Positions 33,728-41,851 of a stretch of DNA of 64,000 bases are shown one piece after another. Below the pieces are notes generated by a model. It searched no databases. It was not told the origin of the DNA and saw only the letters and a program-made list of their open reading frames with translations. The translations under genes and the position numbers were made by a program. Source of the DNA: JAJFGI01 sp036397065. GTDB lineage: Bacteria > Pseudomonadota > Alphaproteobacteria > Kiloniellales > J153. Numbering within the stretch: the stretch's first letter is position 1; every line of letters begins with the position of its first letter. The stretch covers positions 62,001 to 126,000 of the forward strand of contig DASWJP010000109.1 of the NCBI GenBank assembly GCA_036397065.1. The letters are read 5' to 3'.

Positions 33728-34597
33728 CTACTCGCCGCCGCCGAGCGCATGGACATAGACGGCCAACTGCTTGATGGCCGCCGCATCCAGCCGGCCGATC
33801 CACGCGGGCATGGCGCCGGCGCGGCCGCCGGCGACGGTCTGGATCAGCGTATCGCGATCGCCGCCATAGAGCCAGATGCCATCGATCAGGTTGGGCGCGC
33901 CCAATTCGTGCGAGCCAACCCCGTCTTCCTGATGACAGGCCGTGCATTGTTCGGCAAAAACGTCGGCGCCACGGGCGATAGCTTCCGCGTCCCCGGCTTC
34001 GCCGGACAAGGACAGCATGTAGGTCACCACATCCTCCACCTGTGCCTGATCGAGGATGCCGTCGCGCAGGAACGCGGGCATGTCGCCGACGCGCGCCTCG
34101 TCGTGTCCGGAGCGGATACCGAAGCGGATGGTCTGGGCGATGTCGTCCAGAGTGCCGCCCCACAACCAGTCGTCGTCATTGAGGTTGGCATAGCCCGGCC
34201 CGCCCTGGGCGCCCAGGCCGTGGCATTGCGAGCAGTTCACGGCAAACGCCGAACGGCCGCCCGCCAAGGCGAATTCGAGCAGCGCCGGGTCAGCCTCGAT
34301 CTCCGCCAAACTGGCATCGACAATGCGGCTGGTATAACCGATTTGCGCCTGCTTGGCCTCGGCCAGACTCTGGGCCACCACGGCGCGTTGCGAATGACCG
34401 AGCAGGCCCGTGGTATAGCTGCTCACCAACGGCCACGCCGGCATCAGGATCCAATAGCCAACCGCCCAGAGAATGGTGGCATACCAAGTCCACAGCCACC
34501 AACGGGGCAGCGGCGTGTTCAGTTCCTTGATGCCGTCCCACTCATGCCCCGTGGTTTCGGTGCCCGAGGACTGATCGACCTCCCGCCCCTGCGCCAT
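33728..34597 (-). CDS. ccoP: cbb3-type cytochrome c oxidase subunit III (CcoP)
   Basis: A 289-residue membrane-anchored diheme cytochrome c. After a helix near residues 33-55, two heme c sites are visible: CSQCHG and CTACHQ, with axial Met candidates in GDMPAF and GAMPAW. It passes electrons toward CcoN. The ATG at 34597 has CAGGAGGACT upstream, overlapping the end of ccoQ. It is one base from ccoQ in the NOQP order. Confidence 0.95.
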   Translation of the reverse strand: MAQGREVDQSSGTETTGHEWDGIKELNTPLPRWWLWTWYATILWAVGYWILMPAWPLVSSYTTGLLGHSQRAVVAQSLAEAKQAQIGYTSRIVDASLAEIEADPALLEFALAGGRSAFAVNCSQCHGLGAQGGPGYANLNDDDWLWGGTLDDIAQTIRFGIRSGHDEARVGDMPAFLRDGILDQAQVEDVVTYMLSLSGEAGDAEAIARGADVFAEQCTACHQEDGVGSHELGAPNLIDGIWLYGGDRDTLIQTVAGGRAGAMPAWIGRLDAAAIKQLAVYVHALGGGE

Positions 34598-34598
34598 C

Positions 34599-34748
34599 TC
34601 AGTCCTCCTGCAGCGGCAGCCGCGCCGCGCGGTCGAAGGTGCGCTTGTTGCCCGGCCACAGGGCATAGACCAACACGGCGGCGAACAGCACGATCAAGTA
34701 GATCAGCCCAAAACCGGCGGCGAATGCCCTCATCTCTTCGTACATCAT
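34599..34748 (-). CDS. ccoQ: cbb3-type cytochrome c oxidase subunit CcoQ
   Basis: A 49-residue single-helix subunit read directly between ccoO and ccoP. It begins MMYEEMRAFAAGFG, has one transmembrane helix (LIYLIVLFAAVLVYALWP) and ends in a charged tail with the typical KRTFDRAA motif. AGGAGCGGCCC precedes the ATG at 34748. It stabilises CcoP association in known complexes. Confidence 0.92.
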   Translation of the reverse strand: MMYEEMRAFAAGFGLIYLIVLFAAVLVYALWPGNKRTFDRAARLPLQED

Positions 34749-34757
34749 GGGCCGCTC

Positions 34758-35483
34758 CTAACGCAGGTTGTCTTCCGGCTTGTAGAGATCGAAATCGACC
34801 AGCGTTCCCAGCATCTGCAAATAGGCGATTACCGCATCCAATTCCGAAACCATGGCCGGGTTACCGTCGAAGTCGCGCACTTGCGCCTTCGGATACCGCA
34901 CCTGCACATCCTCCGCGCCGTCGGCGTCAGGGTTCGCCTGGGCGGCCAGATCGGCTGCCGCCGCCGCGATCATCTCGTCTGTATAGGGCACGCCGATGGC
35001 CCGGTTGGCGCGCAGGTCATCGGCAATATGCGCCGCATTCAGCGGTGTCTTGGCCAGGAACGGATACCCCGGCATGACCGATTCCGGCACCAAGGCGCGC
35101 GGTGCGATCATATGCTCCACATGCCATTCGTCGGAATAGCGGCCGCCGACCCGGGCCAGATCCGGGCCGGTGCGCTTCGAGCCCCACTGGAACGGATGAT
35201 CGTACATGCTCTCCGCCGCCAGGCTGTAGGGACCGTAGCGCTCCACCTCATCGCGCAGGGAGCGGATCATCTGGCTGTGACAGTTGTAGCAGCCCTCGCG
35301 CACATAGATGTTGCGCCCGGCCAATTCCAGCGGCGAATAGGGGCGCATGCCCTGCACCTTCTCGATGGTGCTTTCCAGATAGAACAGGGGCGTGATCTGC
35401 ACCAGACCGCCGATGGCGACGACGATCAGGATCAGCACCAGCAGGAGGATCGAATTCCGTTCGATGGTCGCATGCCGGATCAT
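34758..35483 (-). CDS. ccoO: cbb3-type cytochrome c oxidase subunit II (CcoO)
   Basis: A 241-residue monoheme cytochrome c anchored by an N-terminal helix (about residues 11-33). The heme c motif is CYNCHSQ near residue 65, and the axial Met is likely in ESVMPGYPF. RSLRDEVERYGPYSLAAES and YDHPFQWGSKRTGPDLARVGG are highly conserved CcoO blocks. It lies 25 bases after ccoN and nine before ccoQ. Confidence 0.96.
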   Translation of the reverse strand: MIRHATIERNSILLLVLILIVVAIGGLVQITPLFYLESTIEKVQGMRPYSPLELAGRNIYVREGCYNCHSQMIRSLRDEVERYGPYSLAAESMYDHPFQWGSKRTGPDLARVGGRYSDEWHVEHMIAPRALVPESVMPGYPFLAKTPLNAAHIADDLRANRAIGVPYTDEMIAAAAADLAAQANPDADGAEDVQVRYPKAQVRDFDGNPAMVSELDAVIAYLQMLGTLVDFDLYKPEDNLR

Positions 35484-35508
35484 GGCCGCCCCCTCATTCC
35501 GCCGCCCC

Positions 35509-37158
35509 TCATTCCGCTGGCGCCATGGCCGGGCCCGGCCGGGAGATGGGCAGCGCCTCGGCCCGCAAATCGCCGCGTATCGTGCGCCACAGGTTGTAGG
35601 CCATGATCAAGGCACCGACGACGAACAGCGCCCCGCCGCCGGCACGGATCACGTAGAATGGGTGCATGGCCGCCACGGTTTCGACGAACGAGTATTCCAG
35701 GAAACCCAGGCTGTCGTAGGCCCGCCACATTAGGCCCTGGAGAATACCCGAGACCCACATGGCGGTGATGTAGAGCACGATGCCGATGCTGGCGATCCAG
35801 AAGTGCGCGGAGACCAGTTGCAGGGAATACAGCCGCTGGCGCTTCCAGAGAACCGGCGTCAGGGCATAGAGGGCGCCGAAGCTGACGAAGGCGACCCAGC
35901 CGAGCGCCCCGGAATGCACGTGGCCGACGGTCCAGTCGGTGTAGTGGCTGAGCGAATTGACGGCGCGGATGGACATGACCGGGCCTTCGAAGGTGCTCAT
36001 GCCGTAGAGGGCGACCGAAACCACCAGCATGCGCAAGACCGGATCGGTGCGCAGCTTGTCCCAGGCGCCGGACAGGGTCATCAGGCCGTTGATCATGCCG
36101 CCCCAGGAGGGCATCCACAGCATGATCGAAAAGGTCATGCCCAGGGTCTGCGCCCACTGTGGCAAGGCGGTGTAATGCAGATGATGCGGCCCGGCCCAGA
36201 TATAGAGAAAGATCAGCGACCAGAAGTGGACGATCGACAGGCGATAGGAATAGACCGGCCGCTGTGCCAGCTTGGGCACGAAGTAATACATGATGCCGAG
36301 GAACCCGGCGGTCAGGAAGAAGCCCACAGCGTTGTGCCCGTACCACCACTGGGTCAGGGCATCCTGCACGCCGGCGAACAGGGTATAGCTCTTGGTCCCG
36401 GTCCAGGAGACCGGCACCGCCAGGTTGTTGACGATGTGCAGCATGGCGACGGTGACGATGAAGGCCAGATAGAACCAGTTGGCCACGTAGATATGCGGCT
36501 CGCGCCGCCGCCACAGGGTGCCGAGGAAGACCAGCAGATACACCACCCAGACCAGGGTCAGCCAGAGATCCGCGTACCATTCCGGTTCGGCGTATTCCTT
36601 GCTCTGGGTGACGCCGGACACATAGCCGGTGGCGGCGATGACGATGAACAGGTTGTAGCCCCACAGCACGAACCAGGGCGCGATCTCGCCCGCCAGGCGC
36701 GCCCGGCAGGTGCGCTGCACCACATGGAACGACGTGGTGATGAGCACATTGCCGCCGAAGGCGAAGATCACCGCCGAGGTGTGCACCGGGCGCAGGCGGC
36801 CGAAGTTGGTCCACGGCAGATCCAAATTGAGGATCGGAAACGCCAGTTGCAAGGCAATCGCCAGACCGGCCAGAAAACCAACCACGCCCCAGGCCATGGA
36901 TACGATGACACCGGCGCGCGTCACCGCGTCGTTGTAAACCAGACCCGTATCCGAAACCGGCGGGCGGTCATAGTGCCGGCGAATGAGCAGGAAAATGCCA
37001 CCGCCACAGAAAACGATGAAGAGAACCCCGTGCCCGACCATGACAGGGTCCACCGTGCGCGCCGTCAGAAACAGCCCCAGCAGGGCCCCCAGCGCCAGCG
37101 CCAGGCCAACCGCAAGGTTCGTGACGGAACGTCCACCATGGTGGTTTGAATTCGTCAT
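35509..37158 (-). CDS. ccoN: cbb3-type cytochrome c oxidase subunit I (CcoN)
   Basis: A 549-residue catalytic subunit of the high-affinity terminal oxidase. About 14 helices are present, extended by extra N-terminal helices. WWYGHNAVGFFLTAGFLG carries the CuB His, LYIWAGPHHLHYTALP the HH pair and the catalytic Tyr six residues before it, and DWTVGHVHSGALGW the heme ligands. It uses O2 under microaerobic conditions. It is first gene of ccoNOQP with an FNR-type box about 123 bases upstream. Confidence 0.97.
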   Translation of the reverse strand: MTNSNHHGGRSVTNLAVGLALALGALLGLFLTARTVDPVMVGHGVLFIVFCGGGIFLLIRRHYDRPPVSDTGLVYNDAVTRAGVIVSMAWGVVGFLAGLAIALQLAFPILNLDLPWTNFGRLRPVHTSAVIFAFGGNVLITTSFHVVQRTCRARLAGEIAPWFVLWGYNLFIVIAATGYVSGVTQSKEYAEPEWYADLWLTLVWVVYLLVFLGTLWRRREPHIYVANWFYLAFIVTVAMLHIVNNLAVPVSWTGTKSYTLFAGVQDALTQWWYGHNAVGFFLTAGFLGIMYYFVPKLAQRPVYSYRLSIVHFWSLIFLYIWAGPHHLHYTALPQWAQTLGMTFSIMLWMPSWGGMINGLMTLSGAWDKLRTDPVLRMLVVSVALYGMSTFEGPVMSIRAVNSLSHYTDWTVGHVHSGALGWVAFVSFGALYALTPVLWKRQRLYSLQLVSAHFWIASIGIVLYITAMWVSGILQGLMWRAYDSLGFLEYSFVETVAAMHPFYVIRAGGGALFVVGALIMAYNLWRTIRGDLRAEALPISRPGPAMAPAE

Positions 37159-37274
37159 GGCCGCATCCGAAGAAAGGCGTCAGTTGAAAACTGGTGCTTC
37201 CTCGGTCCCCCCAAAGCAGTGACCGAAGGCTCGATTCGCCGACGGCACCCTAGTTGTACTGGTCTACCATGCCC

Positions 37275-37288
37275 ATGATGTAGATCAA
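37275..37288 (-). promoter_or_regulatory. FNR/FixK-type box upstream of ccoN
   Basis: On the minus strand TTGATCTACATCAT matches TTGAT-N4-ATCAA at nine of ten defined bases, centred about 123 bases before the ccoN ATG. This is the expected control of a cbb3 operon by an FNR/FixK/Anr protein. A nearby inverted repeat CCTGA-N7-TCAGG (37298-37314) is of unknown meaning. Confidence 0.75.
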
Positions 37289-37340
37289 GTCTGTCCTCCT
37301 GACCTTAGATCAGGGGATCCAGGGAGTCAGCCAACCCCGA

Positions 37341-38519
37341 TCAGCTTGCCGCGGCAGTCGACGAGTAGATCACCTTCACCGGCTCCGCCAGACGGTGCAC
37401 CTTGGCCAGATTATGGATTTTGGCAATCAAGGCCACCGACAGCACATGCCCCTTGGCCAGAACCAACTTGCCGGATTCGGTCTTGATGTCGGAGACCAGC
37501 TGGTGACCGGGCAGCAACCCGGTGATCGGCCGCAGTTGAATCACATCCTCGCCGGCACCGGCACCCTCCGCTTCCCCATCCACGAACAGGCAGGCGCGGG
37601 CGGCTTGCAGGACGTTCGGGTCGTACTCGACCCGGCGCGTGTCCAAGGCACTGAAGGCGGCCGGACCCGGCTGCTGCCCGACGGATGCATCCATTAAATC
37701 GATTAGGACCCGCAACACCCGGGCCCCGATCGGAATCTTGTCACCGGTCGGGCCTTTGGCGGGCAGGCCGCTTCCATCGTAGCCCTTGCGTTGCAGATAG
37801 ACCATATCGGCCACCGGCTTAAGGCGCGGAATGTTGGTGATCAGATCGCGCCCAACCTCCGGCACTTTTTCGAGCATCCCCTTCTCGAATTCGGTCAACT
37901 CATCGCCACCGCGCCTTTTGGCTATCACTTCTGCCGGCACCGTCACATAGCCGAGGAACGCCAGCATCGCTGCCAAATCCAGGGACCACGTATTGTGCAG
38001 CTTCAACTCGGCGGCCATCTTTCGCATCCAATCGCGCAGCTTGGTGGCGCGGCCGAATGAATCCGGATCGACAATAGCCAGGACATCGACGAGCACCTTG
38101 ACCGCGCCGCCAAGGGTGCGCTGCAGCAGCTCCTTTTCGGCGGTGATCAAGCGGTGTTGCGCAAGGGCATCGGTGATCGTGCGCACCAAGTCTTCCGGCG
38201 TGCAGGGCTTGGTGAGAAATCGAAAGATGTGACCGCTGTTAATGGCCTGCGCCGCCGTTCCCTGGTCGGCATTGCCGGTCAGCATGATACGCACCGTCTC
38301 CGGCGCTCGTTTTTCGAACTCGGCAAGCAGCTGGATGCCGTTCATTCCCGGCATCTGCATGTCCGACACGATGACCGCAAAGGGCCCTTGGTCGGTGAGC
38401 GCCTGCAACGCGATCTCGCCGCCTGCCGCGGTGGCAAGCTCGAATTCATTGCGCAGGTGCCGGTTAAAACCGGAGAGAATGTTCGGTTCGTCGTCGACCA
38501 GAAGCACTTTTCCCGTCAT
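37341..38519 (-). CDS. Response regulator with degenerate HD-GYP domain
   Basis: A 392-residue cytosolic protein. An N-terminal receiver domain (about 1-125) has VDDEPN, the phospho-acceptor Asp in VSDMQMPGMNG and Lys in LTKPC. The second domain (about 150-300) follows the HD-GYP fold, but the metal-binding residues are gone. The HDIGK stretch reads AFLGY, the HP motif reads VP, and the HHE before the preserved YDGSGLP is YLQRK. So c-di-GMP hydrolysis is unlikely; it may be a binding or scaffold protein. The start overlaps the HDOD gene stop (ATGA), so the two are coupled. Confidence 0.88.
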   Translation of the reverse strand: MTGKVLLVDDEPNILSGFNRHLRNEFELATAAGGEIALQALTDQGPFAVIVSDMQMPGMNGIQLLAEFEKRAPETVRIMLTGNADQGTAAQAINSGHIFRFLTKPCTPEDLVRTITDALAQHRLITAEKELLQRTLGGAVKVLVDVLAIVDPDSFGRATKLRDWMRKMAAELKLHNTWSLDLAAMLAFLGYVTVPAEVIAKRRGGDELTEFEKGMLEKVPEVGRDLITNIPRLKPVADMVYLQRKGYDGSGLPAKGPTGDKIPIGARVLRVLIDLMDASVGQQPGPAAFSALDTRRVEYDPNVLQAARACLFVDGEAEGAGAGEDVIQLRPITGLLPGHQLVSDIKTESGKLVLAKGHVLSVALIAKIHNLAKVHRLAEPVKVIYSSTAAAS

Positions 38520-39730
38520 GCGGGCGCCGAGGCGTTTTGCAAGCTTACTCGAAGCTTCCACCACTCCGCCAATCGGCCGGTGACGCCGAGCTTCGAGAGG
38601 TATTCCAGATCCAGCGCCTTACCAAGTGTTTCGACCGATTCCAGGTCTTTCAACTTCACATGCAAGAGATGGTCTGCGAGGTAGACGGTAGTTACGGTTG
38701 TGATTTTTTGCGCCGGGCATCGATCCGGCTCATGATGGAAGGCGACCGGTTCCACGATAGAGTCCGGCAACCCCCACATGCCCAAGAGATAGGCGCCGAT
38801 CTCGGCGTGGCTTGCACCCAGGATTTCTCGCTCGGCTTCGAACAGAGGTATACTCTTCGTGTCAGCCAGTTTTTCGATTTTCCTCTGCTCGCTACCGAAG
38901 TAAGTGGCGAAAACCAGAGCGCCAACATCGTGCAACAGGCCGGCAACAAACGCGTTATCGATTTCCTCAGGCGACTCGCCAGCCTCCTTGGCGATCCCTT
39001 GGGCCAAAGTCGCGCAGTCGAAACACTCTTTCCAAACGGCCTCAAGCATATTGCTGTTGCCGGCGAATTGCGTTGCCATTCCGTGGTTGAGGACCAAGGC
39101 CCGGACGATATCGAGGCCAATCATTTCCACCGCTTGTTGGGCCGTGCGGACGTTCCATTTGACCCCGAAATAGGCGGAGCGCGTGAGTTGCAGTAGCTTC
39201 GCCGTCAGCGCTGCATCGCGTGAGACGATGGACGCAATCTCCCGGGTGTTCGGCGCGTTCGAGCCCAGCTCTTCCAGCAGGTCCAGATAAATCTTCGGTG
39301 CCGCCGGCAACGATGGAATGCTGGAGACAAGGCCAAGAAGTTTCTCGTCGGTCAGCGTGGCGCGCAACGCCAGCGCGCGGGTGATGACATCCTCGATCAC
39401 CGCGCCGTCGCAGGGCTTGGACAGGAATTGGTGACTCGTACCGACCGCGCGAAGCGACAATTTCCGATCGCATTGACCGGACAGGATCACCCGAACCGTA
39501 GCCGGGTGCTTTTTCTGTACCGCGGATAGAAGCTGCGCCCCGTCCATGCCCGGCATGCGCATGTCGCTGACCAGCACATCGACCGGCGTGCTCTCCATGA
39601 AGCTGAGCGCTTCGGCACCGCCGTTGACGAAGTTCATCGACCACTCGTCCTTCTTACCACGCAGCATGCGGCGCAAGCCGGACAGGACATTGGGCTCGTC
39701 ATCGACAAAGAGGATGCTAGCTGTTGCCAT
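38516..39730 (-). CDS. Response regulator with HDOD domain
   Basis: A 404-residue cytosolic protein with an N-terminal receiver (about 1-125; FVDDEPN, phospho-acceptor in VSDMRMPGMDG, Lys in LSKPC) and an HDOD domain (about 140-345; VSSIPSLPAAPKIYLDLLEEL, LLHDVGALVFATYF). HDOD proteins take part in signalling and stress control, usually without enzymatic activity. It is coupled to the degenerate HD-GYP gene and lies 128 bases from the histidine kinase gene, whose output it may receive. Confidence 0.92.
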   Translation of the reverse strand: MATASILFVDDEPNVLSGLRRMLRGKKDEWSMNFVNGGAEALSFMESTPVDVLVSDMRMPGMDGAQLLSAVQKKHPATVRVILSGQCDRKLSLRAVGTSHQFLSKPCDGAVIEDVITRALALRATLTDEKLLGLVSSIPSLPAAPKIYLDLLEELGSNAPNTREIASIVSRDAALTAKLLQLTRSAYFGVKWNVRTAQQAVEMIGLDIVRALVLNHGMATQFAGNSNMLEAVWKECFDCATLAQGIAKEAGESPEEIDNAFVAGLLHDVGALVFATYFGSEQRKIEKLADTKSIPLFEAEREILGASHAEIGAYLLGMWGLPDSIVEPVAFHHEPDRCPAQKITTVTTVYLADHLLHVKLKDLESVETLGKALDLEYLSKLGVTGRLAEWWKLRVSLQNASAPA

Positions 39731-39786
39731 GGTGCCAACTTATGGCCATTGAAGGAGGGACTAAGCCGCTTGGAACCTACGGTTTG

Positions 39787-39828
39787 CTCGCTAAGATTTA
39801 GTTAATTGAAAATTCACTCGCTAAGATT
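39787..39828. repeat. Pair of 12-base direct repeats upstream of the HDOD gene
   Basis: CTCGCTAAGATT occurs at 39787-39798 and again at 39817-39828, exactly 30 bases apart (about three helical turns). It sits between the kinase stop and the HDOD start and may be a regulator-binding site; function unproven. Confidence 0.5.
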
Positions 39829-39858
39829 GCATCTCTTTTATTAACCAATGCGTGCCCG

Positions 39859-41553
39859 TCACGCGGCCACCACTTGCTCCGACTCCTTTGGATCCAGGGG
39901 CAAACGGACGATGACGGTGGCGCCATGACCCTCTTCGGATTCGATGGCGATGGTGCCGCCGTGCTTCTGTGTGATGATGGTATGGCTGATCGCCAGGCCC
40001 TGGCCGGTGCCGCGGCCCGGCGGCTTGGTGGTAAAAAACATGTCGAAGACACGCTTCATGTTCTCCGCCTTGATACCGATGCCGGTGTCGCCGATCCGGA
40101 TTTCGACCCAGCCATCGATGGCGCGGGTGGAGACAGTAATGCGTCCCGGTTCGTCCTTCTTTGCCTCCTCGATGGCATGTGCGGCATTGACGATAAGGTT
40201 GAGCATGACCTGGTTGAATTCGCCAGGCAGGCACGGCACCGTCGGCAGGTTTTCCTCGAAGTCGGTGACCAATTCGGCGACGTATTTCCACTGGTTGCGG
40301 CTGACCGTGATGGTGGTTTCGATGGCGCGGTTGAGATCGACCGGGGACTTTTCTTTTACATCGGGGTGCGAGAACTCCTTGATCGCCAGCACGATCTCGC
40401 GGATGCGGTCGATGCCGTCAAGGGATTGACGCAAGCAGCTTGGCACTTCGCTAAGTTGGAATTCGATATCCGCGTCCTTCATGGCTTTTTCCAACACCGC
40501 AACCTCGGCGGTGAACTGATTGTTGGATTTTGCCGCCGCGGCAAGAAACAGGCCCTTCTCGAGGATCGCAAAGAAGTCGTTGAACGCATCCTGCAGGAAG
40601 CGGATGTTGTCGCCAACGTACTGGGTCGGTGTATTGATTTCGTGCGCGACGCCGCCGGCCAGGGTGCCCAGGGCCTCAAGCTTCTGCGCTTGGCTCAAGT
40701 TGGCCTCTAGCTCCGCCCTTTCCTTCTCTGCTATCTTTCGGTTGGTGATGTCGAGGGAGGCGTTGACCAGCATCTCCAGCTTGCCATCAGCGTCGAACAC
40801 CGGAACCTTCGTGGTCAGCCAATGACGCATCTCGCCATCCGCATTCGCGAGCGATTCCTCAAAGTTGTGTAAAGGCTTGCCGACGTGAATGACGACTTCG
40901 TCGCTGAGCCGCACGAGCTCGGCGTATTCATCGCCGGCGATCTCGGCCGGGCTCTTGCCCGCCACCGCGCTTGAATCCACGCTCAATAGACGCGCTTGAA
41001 AGGCATTCATAAAGACGTAACGGCCATTGGCATCCCGGGCATTGATCCCGGCCGGAATGGCGTCGATGACCGTGCGCATCAAATTCTGTGTTTCCAGAAG
41101 GACCCCTTCGACCCGTTTCGTCTCCGCCAGCTCGGCTTCCAAATCCGCTGTGCGCGCCTTGATCTGGCGCTGCAGCATGTCGGAATAGATATTCTCGGCC
41201 TGCTGGGCCTTCATGTGGGACATGACCCAGTGCCTGACCACCCGTGCGTACCGGCGGGCGAGATCGGGCGGTGCCGCGATGCCTAGACTGCCGATCCGCC
41301 GGCCGCCGTGTTCGAAAGCAATGTTGTAGCCTTCGCGCATCCCATTGGATTGCGCCGCCTCGTCGGCGGACACGGCGCGTTCATTGTATTTTCCGGCCAT
41401 GATGTCGGCGGCGATATCGTGCACGGCACCGATTCGCACCCGATCCGACGAGGCGATGATCTTGCCGCCCTCCGCCATGATCGATACGACAGCCTCGATT
41501 TCGGGAGCAATAAGGTCGCAGACTTCTTGTGCGAATTTGGGGGAAAGTTCCAT
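39859..41553 (-). CDS. Sensor histidine kinase with sugar-diacid-recognition-like and PAS domains
   Basis: A 564-residue kinase without an evident transmembrane segment, so probably cytosolic. Residues about 1-115 resemble the CdaR-type diacid recognition domain (ELSPKFAQEVCDLI, VSIMAEGGKIIASSDRVRIG, FEHGGRRIGSLGIA). A coiled coil (about 120-150) and a PAS domain (about 155-275; MRTVIDAIPAGINARD) follow. The catalytic core has H-box GVAHEINTPTQYV, N-box NLIVNAAHAI, G1 GDTGIGI and G2 GRGTGQGLAIS. There is no receiver domain; the neighbouring REC-HDOD and REC/HD-GYP proteins are likely partners. A diacid-recognition domain on a kinase is unusual; it normally accompanies a PucR-type HTH. Confidence 0.88.
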   Translation of the reverse strand: MELSPKFAQEVCDLIAPEIEAVVSIMAEGGKIIASSDRVRIGAVHDIAADIMAGKYNERAVSADEAAQSNGMREGYNIAFEHGGRRIGSLGIAAPPDLARRYARVVRHWVMSHMKAQQAENIYSDMLQRQIKARTADLEAELAETKRVEGVLLETQNLMRTVIDAIPAGINARDANGRYVFMNAFQARLLSVDSSAVAGKSPAEIAGDEYAELVRLSDEVVIHVGKPLHNFEESLANADGEMRHWLTTKVPVFDADGKLEMLVNASLDITNRKIAEKERAELEANLSQAQKLEALGTLAGGVAHEINTPTQYVGDNIRFLQDAFNDFFAILEKGLFLAAAAKSNNQFTAEVAVLEKAMKDADIEFQLSEVPSCLRQSLDGIDRIREIVLAIKEFSHPDVKEKSPVDLNRAIETTITVSRNQWKYVAELVTDFEENLPTVPCLPGEFNQVMLNLIVNAAHAIEEAKKDEPGRITVSTRAIDGWVEIRIGDTGIGIKAENMKRVFDMFFTTKPPGRGTGQGLAISHTIITQKHGGTIAIESEEGHGATVIVRLPLDPKESEQVVAA

Positions 41554-41851
41554 GGCCCACTCATCCCATCGGTGGGAGGCTTGGCACCTCACCCCGGGGT
41601 CCGTTCGAGACCAGCGGTTCTGGCACCCGCACAATCCAGGTTGGCTGCGGCCGTACCTACCGGTGCATGCACCATGCAATACAGAAGTTGTACTAACTCC
41701 TCCTTAATTCACGCGGACGGCGTGGGCATGGGGGCGGTGGACGGGAGTGATGGGGGGGCAGATTAACGGGATTCCGCTTTTCGGGGGCCGGGTAAATATC
41801 TGGCAGGGCCGCAATAATGGTCTTATGCCCGCTGAGGAAGGGATATGAACC
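41554..41851. other. Intergenic region upstream of the histidine kinase
   Basis: A 298-base stretch with no credible gene. It should contain the kinase promoter near its low end and the 3' end of the ABC ATPase transcription unit near its high end. The G-rich part at 41720-41800 has no clear hairpin. I see no operator-like palindrome. Confidence 0.4.

Noticed and set aside
35803..37149. Long antisense frame across ccoN
   Set aside because: CcoN is unmistakable on the minus strand; the antisense product is compositionally biased.
37298..37314. CCTGA-N7-TCAGG inverted repeat as a terminator after the ccoN promoter
   Set aside because: The arms are only five bases with no U-tract, and it lies upstream of the ccoN promoter region; no function assigned.
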